This document shows, piece by piece, positions 32,523 through 41,642 of a stretch of 64,000 nucleotides of DNA. Source of the stretch: a virus. Location: the IMG/VR virus record IMGVR_UViG_3300009175_000943, positions 38,186-102,185 of that record; one strand, written 5' to 3'. The notes beneath the pieces were generated by a model, which ran no database searches, was not told the DNA's origin, and saw only the letters and a program-made list of their open reading frames with translations. The first letter of the stretch is position 1, and every line of letters starts with the position of its first letter. A program made the translations under genes and the position numbers.

Positions 32523-32819
32523 ATGAATATAGATGGAAAGAAGATTACTGTTTTGTTGGTGGCGGTTAGCGTGGCTATTTTTCTCTTGTTTGGAGTGGGG
32601 GCCTTAATGATCAACAAAGCGGCCGACAAGGCTGCCGACAAGGTTATGCAAAGATTGCAAAGGGATTATGCTCCAGGACCGTACAATCCAGGATTTGATC
32701 CAGATCGGGTCGATCCCAGAAGACCACCAGCAGCATATTTACCATATATCAAGAAATCGGGTGAACAGCCTCAACAGCCTCGTACTTGGGAACAGGTGTG
32801 GGAATCACAGAGACATTAA
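32523..32819 (+). CDS. Small membrane-anchored protein, 98 aa
   Basis: N-terminal signal anchor (ITVLLVAVSVAIFLLFGVG), then an Ala/Lys helix and a Pro-rich tail (GPYNPGFDPDRVDPRRPPAA). ATG 32523 follows AAAAAGGGTGCCAATC. The stop overlaps by 4 bases the stop of the convergent gene. Confidence 0.7.
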   Translation: MNIDGKKITVLLVAVSVAIFLLFGVGALMINKAADKAADKVMQRLQRDYAPGPYNPGFDPDRVDPRRPPAAYLPYIKKSGEQPQQPRTWEQVWESQRH

Positions 32820-33226
32820 TCACAACGACATTGTGTGATTTGAGATGTTTCATCTGGGCCGTTATTGACGTTTCTTTGAAATGTCACATGCATTAGTTTG
32901 CCTATAGCCGGTTCAGTACCTTCTATTCTTTTATATTGATCCCAGGTTAAATGAAGTCTTGTTCCGTCTGATAGCAAGATGTGAATGGGATTTTTGTTTT
33001 TTTCTAAGAGTCGCACTACTCCAGAGCGAACTACCTGAGGAATCGTCATGTCTAAACTTGGTAAATGAAGGGGATTTCCCAAGAATTTGCCAGCAGTTTC
33101 GCTTCCTGTAAAATCGCTGCCAAGCAACGCACCGCTACCATACGCTAGTCCACTGCCTGGACCGTCGTTATGATACCCAATGGTATTATCTTCCGAAAGT
33201 TGTATGAATTGCTTAAAAGTTATCAT
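32816..33226 (-). CDS. Unknown protein with capsid-targeting-like leader
   Basis: 136 residues starting MITFKQFIQLSED, like the T4 internal-protein leader (MKTYQEFIAE). The body has GYHNDGPGSGLAYGSGA and a beta-rich C-terminal half (NPIHILLSDGTRLHLTW). RBS CTCCCTATG region on the minus strand. Packaging into the head is an inference. Confidence 0.65.
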   Translation of the reverse strand: MITFKQFIQLSEDNTIGYHNDGPGSGLAYGSGALLGSDFTGSETAGKFLGNPLHLPSLDMTIPQVVRSGVVRLLEKNKNPIHILLSDGTRLHLTWDQYKRIEGTEPAIGKLMHVTFQRNVNNGPDETSQITQCRCD

Positions 33227-33273
33227 AGGGAGGCTATATTAGTATACTTGTATTTACGTAACAAAGGAATAAA

Positions 33274-33516
33274 ATGCCAGAACAAATTAATTTCAAGATA
33301 GACGTACCCGGTCGAGACGTGAGTAGATTGGGACCACGCTCCCCATCTATGAAAAGTATTGTGGCTGCCATACATGCATATGGTTTGCATCCAAGGCTGG
33401 AATCGGAGGTTATTCGAAGAGCTTCGTCTTATCCCACAGTAGCCCTACCAAGATTTTTAGCAGACATCACAAGGCATATCGCAGAGGCACAAAACACAGT
33501 AAGTGTTAAAGACTAA
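33274..33516 (+). CDS. Unknown protein, 80 aa
   Basis: A small basic-neutral protein (INFKIDVPGRDVSRLG; ASSYPTVALPRFLADI) with AAAGGAATAAA before the ATG. No family recognised. Confidence 0.65.
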   Translation: MPEQINFKIDVPGRDVSRLGPRSPSMKSIVAAIHAYGLHPRLESEVIRRASSYPTVALPRFLADITRHIAEAQNTVSVKD

Positions 33517-33579
33517 TTTATTTTCAATCATACTATGTTATGGTGCTGACGGCCAGTGGCCGCAACGATTGGAAATATT

Positions 33580-34107
33580 ATGCCTAAGAACAAATCTGAT
33601 GAACCAAAGAAAAAAGGGACCATACGAAGTGTAATGCCAAGATCTCCGTTAAAAGATCTAGAGATGCCACAGTTAAAAAAGGTAGCAACAGAGATCGTTG
33701 CGGATGATCCTAAATACATCCCTGTAAGTAATGATAAAAATGTATCAGTGGTGGATTTAATTGCTAATTTAGAACCTGATCACACAGGCGGTAAAAGACT
33801 GGCATTAAGCCATAGAGCAACCGTAGTAATAGATTGCGGATTTAGTATCAAGTTACCCATTAGCTATCGTGCTTTGGTAAAAGCTCAACCCGATTGGGCA
33901 TCTAAAGGATTGATCATCACAGATGGTCCCAGTATGATTGGTCCTAACAATACCACTAGAGTTAAAGTGACAGTAACTAATGTGGGCAAAGAAATTGTAG
34001 TCATTAATGATGGCGATAAGATTGCACAGATGTGGGTAGAACCATCTTATGCGTTTGAGTGGATCACATTGACTGAGTTTGGAAAGATGCTAGGGATTAA
34101 TCCATGA
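33580..34107 (+). CDS. dut: dUTPase-like nucleotidohydrolase
   Basis: ATG 33580 is chosen over an upstream GTG. The 175-residue protein has a basic N-terminal extension, then dUTPase-type motifs: SVVDLIANL (motif 1, GxDLxA changed), ALSHRATVVIDCGFSIKLP (motif 2 region), GLIITDGPSMIGPNN (motif 3) and INDGDKIAQMWVEP (motif 4, GDRIAQ-like). The fold belongs to dUTPase/dCTP deaminase. Motif 1 is atypical, so activity is uncertain. Confidence 0.72.
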   Translation: MPKNKSDEPKKKGTIRSVMPRSPLKDLEMPQLKKVATEIVADDPKYIPVSNDKNVSVVDLIANLEPDHTGGKRLALSHRATVVIDCGFSIKLPISYRALVKAQPDWASKGLIITDGPSMIGPNNTTRVKVTVTNVGKEIVVINDGDKIAQMWVEPSYAFEWITLTEFGKMLGINP

Positions 34108-34680
34108 AAGTATTCGCAGTGATTACGGAAACGGATAAAAAAAATTGTTGGACATAAAATAAGAGTATATGCTGGTAAGGCAGAATTTCAACTCGCCGCC
34201 CAAGATATTCAATATGACGAATATAAAGGGAAATTAGCCGAACGTATAAGTAGTGTTCGGGTTAAGGAAGGCACAAACCCTGATCTAAAAATGACAGCAT
34301 TTATTCCCAAAAATGCTTCAAAACATCATATTGCCAAAGTAAACAATCAAAGCCATTCTGTAGTTTCATCTGATAATCTTGATGCGTGGCAGGAATTACA
34401 AAATTGTTATCCAAGCAGATCGCAAGAAATGCTAACAGCTATTGGAAAAATTGTAGGGAAAACAGTCAATGGTTGCATGAATCACGGACCCGAAGCAAGC
34501 AATCCTTTCTTCAAACACCACGAAATGAATCTGGAAGACAATGCTCGTACTTTTTGTGATGAAAATGGCATTGTCTATGTAATTTTTTATATCGAGAAAC
34601 GGTCGGTAGAAGAAATAGCGACAGCGAAAAAGACAGTTATTTCGACAAAACCTATTTCGATGTACGAACGCACGAAATAA
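34104..34680 (+). pseudogene. Unknown gene split by a +1 frame change at an A8 run
   Basis: ATG 34104 (overlapping the dUTPase stop, ATGA) reads MKVFAVITETDKKNCWT then stops at 34155. Removing one A from the run of eight at 34137-34144 continues as DKKIVGHKIRVYAGKAEF and stays open to 34680 (about 190 residues in all). The downstream part includes NGCMNHGPEASNPFFKHHEM. It may be a mutation, a homopolymer assembly error, or slippage-controlled expression. The N-terminus resembles that of the next gene (F-x-VIT). Confidence 0.65.
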
Positions 34681-34716
34681 TATTGGTAAATAACTATCTT
34701 AAAGTAGAGGTAAATT

Positions 34717-34986
34717 ATGGCAGAAAACGATAAAAACGAGGGCATTCACCATCAAAAGATTTTTTGCGTCATTACAGTGGCTCGTCAAATTGCTGGTGAG
34801 TATGTTGCTATAAAAACCGAAAAAGCTTTTTCTCAAGCTTCACAAGCTGATGCTTTATTGAAGGAGTTAAAGGCGACATACGTAACACCGGAAGGTAAGA
34901 TACGACCTATTAAGGTGTCTACTCCGCAAGGAGATTTAGAGTGTTTTTGTGAAGTTGGAGCTTTTGAGTTGGAGATCGTGGAATGA
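34717..34986 (+). CDS. Unknown protein, 89 aa
   Basis: Contains IFCVITVARQIAGEYVAI, similar to the start of the frame-shifted gene upstream, then AFSQASQADALLKEL. RBS AGTAGAGGTAAATT. Overlaps the next gene by 4 bases. Possibly part of a small family of three adjacent relatives. Confidence 0.65.
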   Translation: MAENDKNEGIHHQKIFCVITVARQIAGEYVAIKTEKAFSQASQADALLKELKATYVTPEGKIRPIKVSTPQGDLECFCEVGAFELEIVE

Positions 34987-35261
34987 AATATGCAGTATCC
35001 GTAAATAGAATTCGTGAAGTGCCACATGGGTATTCCGTTGGATTCGGAGATGACATGTCATATTTTGGAATCAACACTCCTACGGAAACTATGATTGCAG
35101 AAGTACAAATAGTAGAGGCAGACACGCCTATTGCTGCTTTGAACAAAGTGCTTACGTGCTGTCCTCAATTTAGTGAAGAGAACGATATAGAAGGATTGGT
35201 TAAGTGGCTGGGCTTAATCAAAATTATAGTATCAGTACCAGTACCATTAGATTTAGAATAA
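34983..35261 (+). CDS. Unknown protein, 92 aa
   Basis: Starts MKYAVSVNRIREVPHGYS; contains ADTPIAALNKVLTCCP, which parallels AFSQASQADALLKEL of the previous protein. ATGA overlap with that gene. No family recognised. Confidence 0.65.
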   Translation: MKYAVSVNRIREVPHGYSVGFGDDMSYFGINTPTETMIAEVQIVEADTPIAALNKVLTCCPQFSEENDIEGLVKWLGLIKIIVSVPVPLDLE

Positions 35262-35269
35262 GGAGAAAT

Positions 35270-36022
35270 ATGGCAGAGAAAATTATCACTCCCCACAATC
35301 CTCTGGAGGGGGAAAAGCCAGAGTTAACCATCAATCTTCATGACGGAAGTGAAGAACAAGTGTCTATTATTGTGGTGCATAAGGATAGGCCAGAATATCT
35401 TAATATTTGTCTTCAGTCTATAGCTGTTACTAGTTTCAACAACAATTATGAGATCATTGTTGTTGATAACGGATCAGGTCCAGACAGTCAAGAATTCTTA
35501 AATGAAATTGATAAGGAAGTAAAGGTTGTAAGATGTGAGAAGAATATATTTTGGTCGGCCGCTTGTAATAAAGGAATGGAAGCAGCAGACAAGAATTCGA
35601 AGTATTTTATTTTCTTGCATCATGATATAGTCATTACTAATCCAGCATGGATTGATTTGTTGGTGAATGTGTCTGAGGCACAAGGTACGGGATTTGTTGG
35701 GGTTAGCTTGCAATCTTATTACATGCAACAGCAAAAAGTAGATTTCGTAGAAGAATATTGCATGATGATGACTAAAGATTGTTGGAGAGATTGTGGTCCG
35801 TGGCTAGAAGAATTGCCACAAGTGGGGCATGCCTTTATGATGACGCTTAAAGCACAGCAAGCAGGGTATAAGCCTCAGGTGATGAGAAATCCTATTTGTC
35901 ATCACTATCGGATCTTTGCCTTAGATATTAATGATTACGAAAGACTAACAGAACAAGCTATGGTTACTATTCCTAAGATTCTTAGAGGAATTCAAGCACA
36001 AGCAGTTAGTGCAAGCGTATAA
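35270..36022 (+). CDS. Family 2 glycosyltransferase
   Basis: ATG 35270 directly after AAGGAGAAAT; 250 residues. GT-A fold: QVSIIVVHKDRPEYLNICL, YEIIVVDNGSG, NIFWSAACNKGMEAA, and YFIFLHHDIVI in place of the DxD motif. GT2 enzymes transfer a sugar from a nucleotide donor. Likely acts on a host surface glycan or phage virion; unknown. Confidence 0.85.
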   Translation: MAEKIITPHNPLEGEKPELTINLHDGSEEQVSIIVVHKDRPEYLNICLQSIAVTSFNNNYEIIVVDNGSGPDSQEFLNEIDKEVKVVRCEKNIFWSAACNKGMEAADKNSKYFIFLHHDIVITNPAWIDLLVNVSEAQGTGFVGVSLQSYYMQQQKVDFVEEYCMMMTKDCWRDCGPWLEELPQVGHAFMMTLKAQQAGYKPQVMRNPICHHYRIFALDINDYERLTEQAMVTIPKILRGIQAQAVSASV

Positions 36023-36042
36023 AGCGTTTGTAATAATAAAAC

Positions 36043-36082
36043 AGTCCCTTTCGGCACATTTGTGCCGAAAGGGACTATATAT
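36043..36082 (+). terminator. Long perfect hairpin, terminator-like
   Basis: A 16-bp perfect stem, AGTCCCTTTCGGCACA (36043-36058) and its complement (36061-36076), with a two-base loop and an ATATATTTT tail. Confidence 0.75.
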
Positions 36083-36085
36083 TTT

Positions 36086-36268
36086 GTGAAGAGTTTTCAA
36101 GATTATCTAAAAGAGCAGGATGTAATTCGCAATCCCGAAAACGCTAGAGAGCGTTTGGAAGATGCCATTGTTATGATTTATAACATGGAACCACCCGAAT
36201 TAGAGGATTGTAAAGATATTCTTCTTGAGCTTCAAAAAATTCTAGAACAACGATTGACTGGAGATTAA
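36086..36268 (+). CDS. Small protein with capsid-targeting-like leader, 60 aa
   Basis: GTG 36086 just after the hairpin gives MKSFQDYLKEQ, again matching the T4 internal-protein leader pattern. The rest is acidic and helical (ERLEDAIVMIYNMEPPELED). The stop overlaps the convergent RNA ligase stop by 4 bases (TTAA). Confidence 0.6.
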   Translation: MKSFQDYLKEQDVIRNPENARERLEDAIVMIYNMEPPELEDCKDILLELQKILEQRLTGD

Positions 36269-37536
36269 GGCTCTTTGTCTTGTTTCTCGTCCGATTCGTC
36301 ATCATGGATACCAATAATTTCCATTAATCTTTGTGGACTGCCGCCAACGCCATTTCGACCGAGGGCAACCGTTTTAAGATCTCTTGTGATTATTTGTCGG
36401 ACGGAATCTTCATCACCATTTTCGTAATGTTTCATCACCAGGGATCGCATGTACTGGTCTAGATCTTCCCCAGTTCCATGAAATATCTTCATGGCTAGGG
36501 TTTTACGATCTAATTTCTGATCATGATATTTACGTACAGCCACTACTGCTTTGTCGATATAATCGTCAAATGCTTTTTGGAAAGTTTCAATGGTTTTTTT
36601 GGCTGATGGGAAGTAAGCAGTGATTTCCTCGGATTCCCCTTCCAAGACCTTGGGGATTAAATGTTTGAAGGATAGTTTGTCAAGCAAATGGTGTAGCTTG
36701 ACATAATCATCACGTTTTAGTTTCACTCGGTTGCCTTCCGGGTCTCGGAACACAGCCCCTTCAAAGTTTTCGGTATCTTTGCCAATTTCATCCATCATTT
36801 GACGGATTTCTGCCTCGTCGCCAGTAGTATTCCAACGACGTGGACGTGGGGCACCTATTCTACGAGCTATTACATCTAATTGATCTTCTGTTAATTCACG
36901 GTGAGTGCGTATGTTTCTTGCACCTAATAGGTGTAATCCATATTTTTCTGGCGAGTAGCTGGTTAGAACCTTGCTAATTTCATGGATAAATTCAAAAACA
37001 TAGGTCATAGCTACATCTTCTTTAGTGAAGTGTAGTTTATTCACGTATTCTCCGATGATTTTCATGAATGGCTGTGGGCCGGATTTGGCTGTTTCAAAGC
37101 CGCCAATCATCATATCCATGTCGGGTTTATGGGCAGATACCATTTTTCTAGTATGGTATTGTGGCTTAGAGGGATCGCCATCTGGGAAAAACACTCCCAC
37201 CATTGACCCATCTAGTTTTTCTAGCATGTCTGCTTTTGAAAAATCAACAGGGGCAGCTTCTTTTTCGCCTTTATTGTAGAACCGCATAAATGGGAAGCTA
37301 ACAATCAGGTCGAGTGGATCATTAATAGTTTGTCCATTTGGCTTACGAATAATCATACCACGGACAAGTTGATTATATTCATTGCGGGAGCCCTGCATAT
37401 AGTTCAGCACCCAGTACGGACCTTTGTTTCCGACTGCGATTTCTTGCTGATTGAACCAATTTTTATCATCAGCCATAAGCTTTTGTATGATGGTTCGAAT
37501 GCGGTCCTTCTGATCTGGGGTCGTTTCCATTTCCAT
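36265..37536 (-). CDS. T4 Rnl1-type RNA ligase
   Basis: ATG at 37536 preceded by GGAGATTCCTA gives 423 residues. Nucleotidyltransferase motifs: EKLDGSMVG (motif I, Lys nucleophile), YVFEFIHE (motif III-like), NFEGAVFRDPEG (motif IV) and RVKLKRDDYVKLHH (motif V). RGMIIR lies upstream as in Rnl1. It seals RNA ends, e.g. repairing cleaved tRNAs. An alternative TTG upstream would start MHFRRFLMEMET, which also fits the leader pattern seen in neighbouring genes, but lacks a ribosome-binding site. Confidence 0.88.
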   Translation of the reverse strand: MEMETTPDQKDRIRTIIQKLMADDKNWFNQQEIAVGNKGPYWVLNYMQGSRNEYNQLVRGMIIRKPNGQTINDPLDLIVSFPFMRFYNKGEKEAAPVDFSKADMLEKLDGSMVGVFFPDGDPSKPQYHTRKMVSAHKPDMDMMIGGFETAKSGPQPFMKIIGEYVNKLHFTKEDVAMTYVFEFIHEISKVLTSYSPEKYGLHLLGARNIRTHRELTEDQLDVIARRIGAPRPRRWNTTGDEAEIRQMMDEIGKDTENFEGAVFRDPEGNRVKLKRDDYVKLHHLLDKLSFKHLIPKVLEGESEEITAYFPSAKKTIETFQKAFDDYIDKAVVAVRKYHDQKLDRKTLAMKIFHGTGEDLDQYMRSLVMKHYENGDEDSVRQIITRDLKTVALGRNGVGGSPQRLMEIIGIHDDESDEKQDKEP

Positions 37537-37687
37537 TAGGAATCTCCTGAAGTGCAATTTGGCAGATATATTACAACTCATTGTACTATAGAACTCCTAG
37601 TTTGGATAGTTATTTCTTAGACATGAATATATAGGGTAAGGTTCGTTAGTTTGTTGGGCCTTCCACGTCAACACATGCGAGGATATC

Positions 37688-38737
37688 ATGTCTCCTAAAT
37701 TAAAGGTATTATTTATATGCAAGCTACGTAATGATTTTTACGATTGTTATAATCCATCATACGGTCTAATGAATTCGGCAGAATTTATGGCTAATGCGTT
37801 ACGCAAAAATCATATCACTGCTAGTGTTGCTAGGGCTGTTGATGGTAATTGTATTGATAAACTTGTGACTGAGTATGATCCTACGCATGTATTCATAGAG
37901 GCAATATGGGTAACGCCAGCTAAGATATATGAATTAATGAATCTCAAGAGGCATCAGAATAGACAGTGGGCTATTAGACTTCACAGTAAAGTTCCATTTC
38001 TTGCTAACGAGGGTATTGCTTTCAAGTGGTTGTTACAATACAAAGAGTTGCAAGAAGTGTTTAACAATTTGATTATTGCTCCCAACGCAGAAGAAATAAC
38101 AGTGGATCTTGCTGATACTTTGGGTGTTCGAACGGTTTATCTTCCAAACGTGTACTGTCCACCTGTTTATCATCGATATTACACTCAGAAGAAACATGGA
38201 GATAATTCAATTGATATAGGGTGTTTTGGGGCTATTAGACCAATGAAAAATCAATTGATACAAGCAATTGCTGCTGTTAAATATGCCAATAGCCTTGGAA
38301 AGAATTTAATGTTTCACATGAATGGCAATCGATGTGAACAAAATGGACAACAGGTATTTAAGAATGTTGATGCGTTTTTTGAAGGACAAGATAAGCATGA
38401 ACTTATCCTACATCCTTGGATGCCACATCATGATTTTGTACATCTTGTGAGGACAATGGATATAGGCATGCAAGTCAGTTATAGCGAATCATTCAATATT
38501 GTAGCTGCTGATTTTGTGGATAATGATGTACCCTTTATTGGAGGGCAAGATATTGATTGGTTGCCTCAATTATATCAAGTTGGTGCCAACTCATCTGAAG
38601 AGATTGCTAAAGCATTGCATTTTACCACTAGTTGGATGGGTCGGTTGATGAGATATACTTGTAAAAAGCATCTAAAAGAATGGAACTCAGATGCGGACGA
38701 AAGCTGGCTGGGGTATTTATACTATTACAAGCCTTGA
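37688..38737 (+). CDS. GT-B glycosyltransferase (GT4-like)
   Basis: The 349-residue protein has an N-domain starting KVLFICKLRNDF and a C-domain with DIGCFGAIRPMKNQ, LHPWMPHHDFVHLV and SYSESFNIVAADFVDNDVPFI, the donor-binding pattern of GT4 enzymes. Overlaps by 13 bases the end of the convergent metallopeptidase gene. Confidence 0.82.
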   Translation: MSPKLKVLFICKLRNDFYDCYNPSYGLMNSAEFMANALRKNHITASVARAVDGNCIDKLVTEYDPTHVFIEAIWVTPAKIYELMNLKRHQNRQWAIRLHSKVPFLANEGIAFKWLLQYKELQEVFNNLIIAPNAEEITVDLADTLGVRTVYLPNVYCPPVYHRYYTQKKHGDNSIDIGCFGAIRPMKNQLIQAIAAVKYANSLGKNLMFHMNGNRCEQNGQQVFKNVDAFFEGQDKHELILHPWMPHHDFVHLVRTMDIGMQVSYSESFNIVAADFVDNDVPFIGGQDIDWLPQLYQVGANSSEEIAKALHFTTSWMGRLMRYTCKKHLKEWNSDADESWLGYLYYYKP

Positions 38738-39159
38738 ATAAACTTGTGCCACGCAGGTATACAGAACTTCTTAATTTGATTATGGGCATAGGCTGAGGCA
38801 TATGCCATAGCAAAATATTCTTCGTTCGATTGTCTTGGCTTATCTTCACTAGGATGTTTCTTTACAATTTCTCGCCACCTTGTTTGCTGTTTTTCATTCA
38901 GGGTTTCCCAAATTAGATGTGCAATTTCATGTAGAACGGTATATTCACGACCATAGTTCCACGGGGCTGCTACGGTTACTACTTTTGTATTTCGATTGAT
39001 TAGACCAATACTGTCGTGTTCACCTTTGAGTTCATTCCCAGGTTGGAATTTGAATTTATAACCTCGGATGAGAGCCTTATGTTTTTTAGGAATTTTTGCC
39101 AATGTTTTCTTGAGGTCTTGTTCATAACCTTCAGTTAATAAGAAATTTTTGAAATCCAT
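38725..39159 (-). CDS. Zinc metallopeptidase-like with capsid-targeting-like leader
   Basis: 144 residues starting MDFKNFLLTEGY, fitting the internal-protein leader. TVLHEIAHLIWE is an HExxH zinc site, and SNEEYFAMAYASAYA could give the third ligand Glu. If packaged, it could be an injected protease. Confidence 0.78.
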   Translation of the reverse strand: MDFKNFLLTEGYEQDLKKTLAKIPKKHKALIRGYKFKFQPGNELKGEHDSIGLINRNTKVVTVAAPWNYGREYTVLHEIAHLIWETLNEKQQTRWREIVKKHPSEDKPRQSNEEYFAMAYASAYAHNQIKKFCIPAWHKFIQGL

Positions 39160-39167
39160 GTTATACC

Positions 39168-39656
39168 TCAGGTTTGACCAAGCACTCGTTTTAGTTCTAT
39201 TAGGTGATTTTTATACCAATCAAGTATCGGTTTAGTGTCTAACTCACTACCCTCTAATGACGTATCCATGTACAGTAAGTTGTTTTGGTCGCAGTTTCTA
39301 CATGCGTATTGATCTAAATCTCGTCGATGTTTAAGAACAGCCTTGGGTATGCCAGTCTTTACACAATCTATAGATGCGGGCCATGTAAAGCAGTACGCAC
39401 ACCATTTATCATTGCAAAAGCCATTAGTGTATTTAGGCATTTGTCCAGATGCAAATCTTAAAAGGTTATCTACATTACGAATTCTATTGGTCCATATTTT
39501 AGATTTTTTGCAACTACATTGCATTAATTGCCCTGGTGATTTTTCATTGGGGTTTATGCTAATAACATTGGCTACGAGTGGCTTTTTGCAATATCCGCAA
39601 AAGGCCGATTCATCCGTCATATATTTCTCCAATATTAGCCACTCTGTAAATCGCAT
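39168..39656 (-). CDS. Zinc-knuckle protein with capsid-targeting-like leader
   Basis: 162 residues starting MRFTEWLILEKY. At least three Cys pairs: CGYC, CSCKK, CNDKWCAYC and CRNC. It lies 8 bases upstream of the metallopeptidase gene on the same strand; the two form an operon. Function unknown. Confidence 0.72.
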   Translation of the reverse strand: MRFTEWLILEKYMTDESAFCGYCKKPLVANVISINPNEKSPGQLMQCSCKKSKIWTNRIRNVDNLLRFASGQMPKYTNGFCNDKWCAYCFTWPASIDCVKTGIPKAVLKHRRDLDQYACRNCDQNNLLYMDTSLEGSELDTKPILDWYKNHLIELKRVLGQT

Positions 39657-39714
39657 GCTTTATTTAGCATTTCTGAAGTTAGTTTCTTTTATATTGAGGA
39701 GGATAAATACCATT

Positions 39715-40386
39715 ATGAATAAAACCAAACGAGTTAAGAGTTCTACATCCACTGCCCCACCCCCCAATAAGTTCCATATTGAATTTATGAATACGTCTCA
39801 ACAATTGGCGTATGCGGCCTATCAACAACATGATGTGTTGTTTTTGACAGGACCGGCTGGGACAGCAAAAACCCACTTGTCGATGGCATTTGCCATTTAT
39901 GAGATATTGCAGCGGACTAAGAAGAAAATTGTTCTCACTAGACCTGTAGTAGAGGCGGGAGAGAGTTTGGGTTATTTGCCAGGAGACTTGGAGGCAAAGG
40001 TGAATCCATACTTGATGCCATTGGTAGATTGTATGGGGAGAATGATAGGAGAAGGCACACCGCAGCGTGAAATTATTAATCGTGTAATTGAAATTGCTCC
40101 TCTTGCTTATATGAGAGGTAGAACATTCAACGATGCTGTGTGTATTTTAGATGAGGCTCAAAATGCTTCTAAAAAGCAAATTAAGCTGTTTTTGACTCGT
40201 ATGGGCAAGAACACTAAGATGATCGTTAATGGAGACATTAAACAAAGCGATTTGCGAGATGTAGAATTGATTGATGTTATTGCTCGTCTAGAAAGCGTGC
40301 AGGGTTTAGCAGTAGTTAAATTTGGTAGCGATTCTATCGTTAGGCATCCTATGGTAGCAGCTATTTTGGAGCGATTAGAGGAATAA
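39715..40386 (+). CDS. phoH: PhoH-like ATPase
   Basis: ATG 39715 (GAGGAGGATAAATACCATT upstream), 223 residues. Walker A GPAGTAKTHL, then VLTRPVVEAGESLGYLPGD, Walker B VCILDEAQN and MIVNGDIKQSDL are PhoH hallmarks. PhoH proteins are NTPases, often linked to RNA metabolism and common in phages. Confidence 0.92.
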   Translation: MNKTKRVKSSTSTAPPPNKFHIEFMNTSQQLAYAAYQQHDVLFLTGPAGTAKTHLSMAFAIYEILQRTKKKIVLTRPVVEAGESLGYLPGDLEAKVNPYLMPLVDCMGRMIGEGTPQREIINRVIEIAPLAYMRGRTFNDAVCILDEAQNASKKQIKLFLTRMGKNTKMIVNGDIKQSDLRDVELIDVIARLESVQGLAVVKFGSDSIVRHPMVAAILERLEE

Positions 40387-40391
40387 CACTG

Positions 40392-41630
40392 ATGGCAGAT
40401 TATTCGGTAGAACAAACTGTTGATTTAGATTGGGAGATCGAAAGTGAAAAGCGATCTTGGTATCGTATCGAAGGTATATGTACGCCACCATCGTGCGCTA
40501 CAGGATTGGACACCGGAGATCCGTCGTGCAGTGGTTGTAAGGGAACCATCCAAGGGCAGCCATTGAATTGCGGAGCAAAGTATGTGCAAGTCATTCCAGC
40601 TAAAAGTGTGGCACATTTATGTGAATTACTGCAATCTCCACAACCACCATTTTATGTGCCCGCATTAGGTACTTGGGCGATTAAATCTATTAGGAAATAT
40701 AATTTGACAGAAAGACTGTCAGATATGGGTGGCAAAATGTCTGGCTGTACGCAGTTGGAAGAACAGGATTTTGAATCCATTCCAGAATGTGCGCAGTTTG
40801 TTCCTTCTGCTCCTTCAATGGCATTGCGATTAACAGATCGTGCATTTCAAGCGATCAACAATCCATATGTTGAATCGCAATCATTTGATGTACAGTCTAT
40901 TACTACAGACGTAGAGGCTACAGACATCTCATGGCTTACATTGCCAACATGGGATTGGAAGTATATTACCGATATTGATACCTGGGACGATAGCACAATT
41001 CCACCTCTTAGTATTAATACAGAAACGGTGCGAGGCGTAAGTGACTGCAATAATTATAATTGGCCTTTGAGGTTGGCTATGGATCATAATTTCGATAGCA
41101 CAAACATATTTAGGCAGTTTGCGTTGAAGAACTCTATAAACTTTACCGAACCAATAAACATGTTGTACACAACCTCTACCAATCAATGGCAGAGTACGGT
41201 TCATATGGATGGGCTATCTTCTACAGGAGGTAGAGAAACTTGGACTTGGACATTCCAATTTCAAAACACTAATGAATTAGAAGGAGCGTTATTGGGTCAG
41301 AAGATATGGAAATTAACCATACAAATTATGAAAAAAAGCGTTACTTCTGGTGAATCCAAGCATTCTAAGATCATATTGGCTACACCGCAAGGCACCGTTT
41401 GTGCGGGCGTCACACCAGATGTGGCTTTTAGCGTAAATACCTTGACAGGATTTGCCACTATGAATGCTGGTGAGTTAGTGGTAGATTATAGTATCATTTA
41501 TGATGAAATAGGACTGTTTAATTCCGCTTGGAGAGCAAATCCCATGCTGAGATTGAACATTGCAGAGGTGAAGATAAACACAACAAGTAAAAGCGTAGAA
41601 TTTAATTCAATTTTTCCAGCATCGTATTAG
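40392..41630 (+). CDS. Probable virion structural protein, 412 aa
   Basis: A 412-residue beta-rich protein with an N-terminal Cys cluster (CTPPSCATG, CSGCKGT) and many Thr/Trp/Asn-rich strands (WDWKYITDIDTWDDS; GRETWTWTFQFQNT). No enzyme motifs. Composition suits a tail, sheath or fibre protein. It follows phoH by 5 bases. Assignment is inferential. Confidence 0.6.
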   Translation: MADYSVEQTVDLDWEIESEKRSWYRIEGICTPPSCATGLDTGDPSCSGCKGTIQGQPLNCGAKYVQVIPAKSVAHLCELLQSPQPPFYVPALGTWAIKSIRKYNLTERLSDMGGKMSGCTQLEEQDFESIPECAQFVPSAPSMALRLTDRAFQAINNPYVESQSFDVQSITTDVEATDISWLTLPTWDWKYITDIDTWDDSTIPPLSINTETVRGVSDCNNYNWPLRLAMDHNFDSTNIFRQFALKNSINFTEPINMLYTTSTNQWQSTVHMDGLSSTGGRETWTWTFQFQNTNELEGALLGQKIWKLTIQIMKKSVTSGESKHSKIILATPQGTVCAGVTPDVAFSVNTLTGFATMNAGELVVDYSIIYDEIGLFNSAWRANPMLRLNIAEVKINTTSKSVEFNSIFPASY

Positions 41631-41642
41631 AAAGGATGGTAT

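Noticed and set aside
36062-36085. GTG start inside the 36043-36076 hairpin
   Set aside because: It would begin within a 16-bp perfect stem; GTG 36086 gives the conserved leader-like start.
37537-37581. Longer N-terminus of the RNA ligase
   Set aside because: No ribosome-binding site upstream; GGAGATTCCTAATG supports the start at 37536, although the leader-like HFRRFLME is noted.
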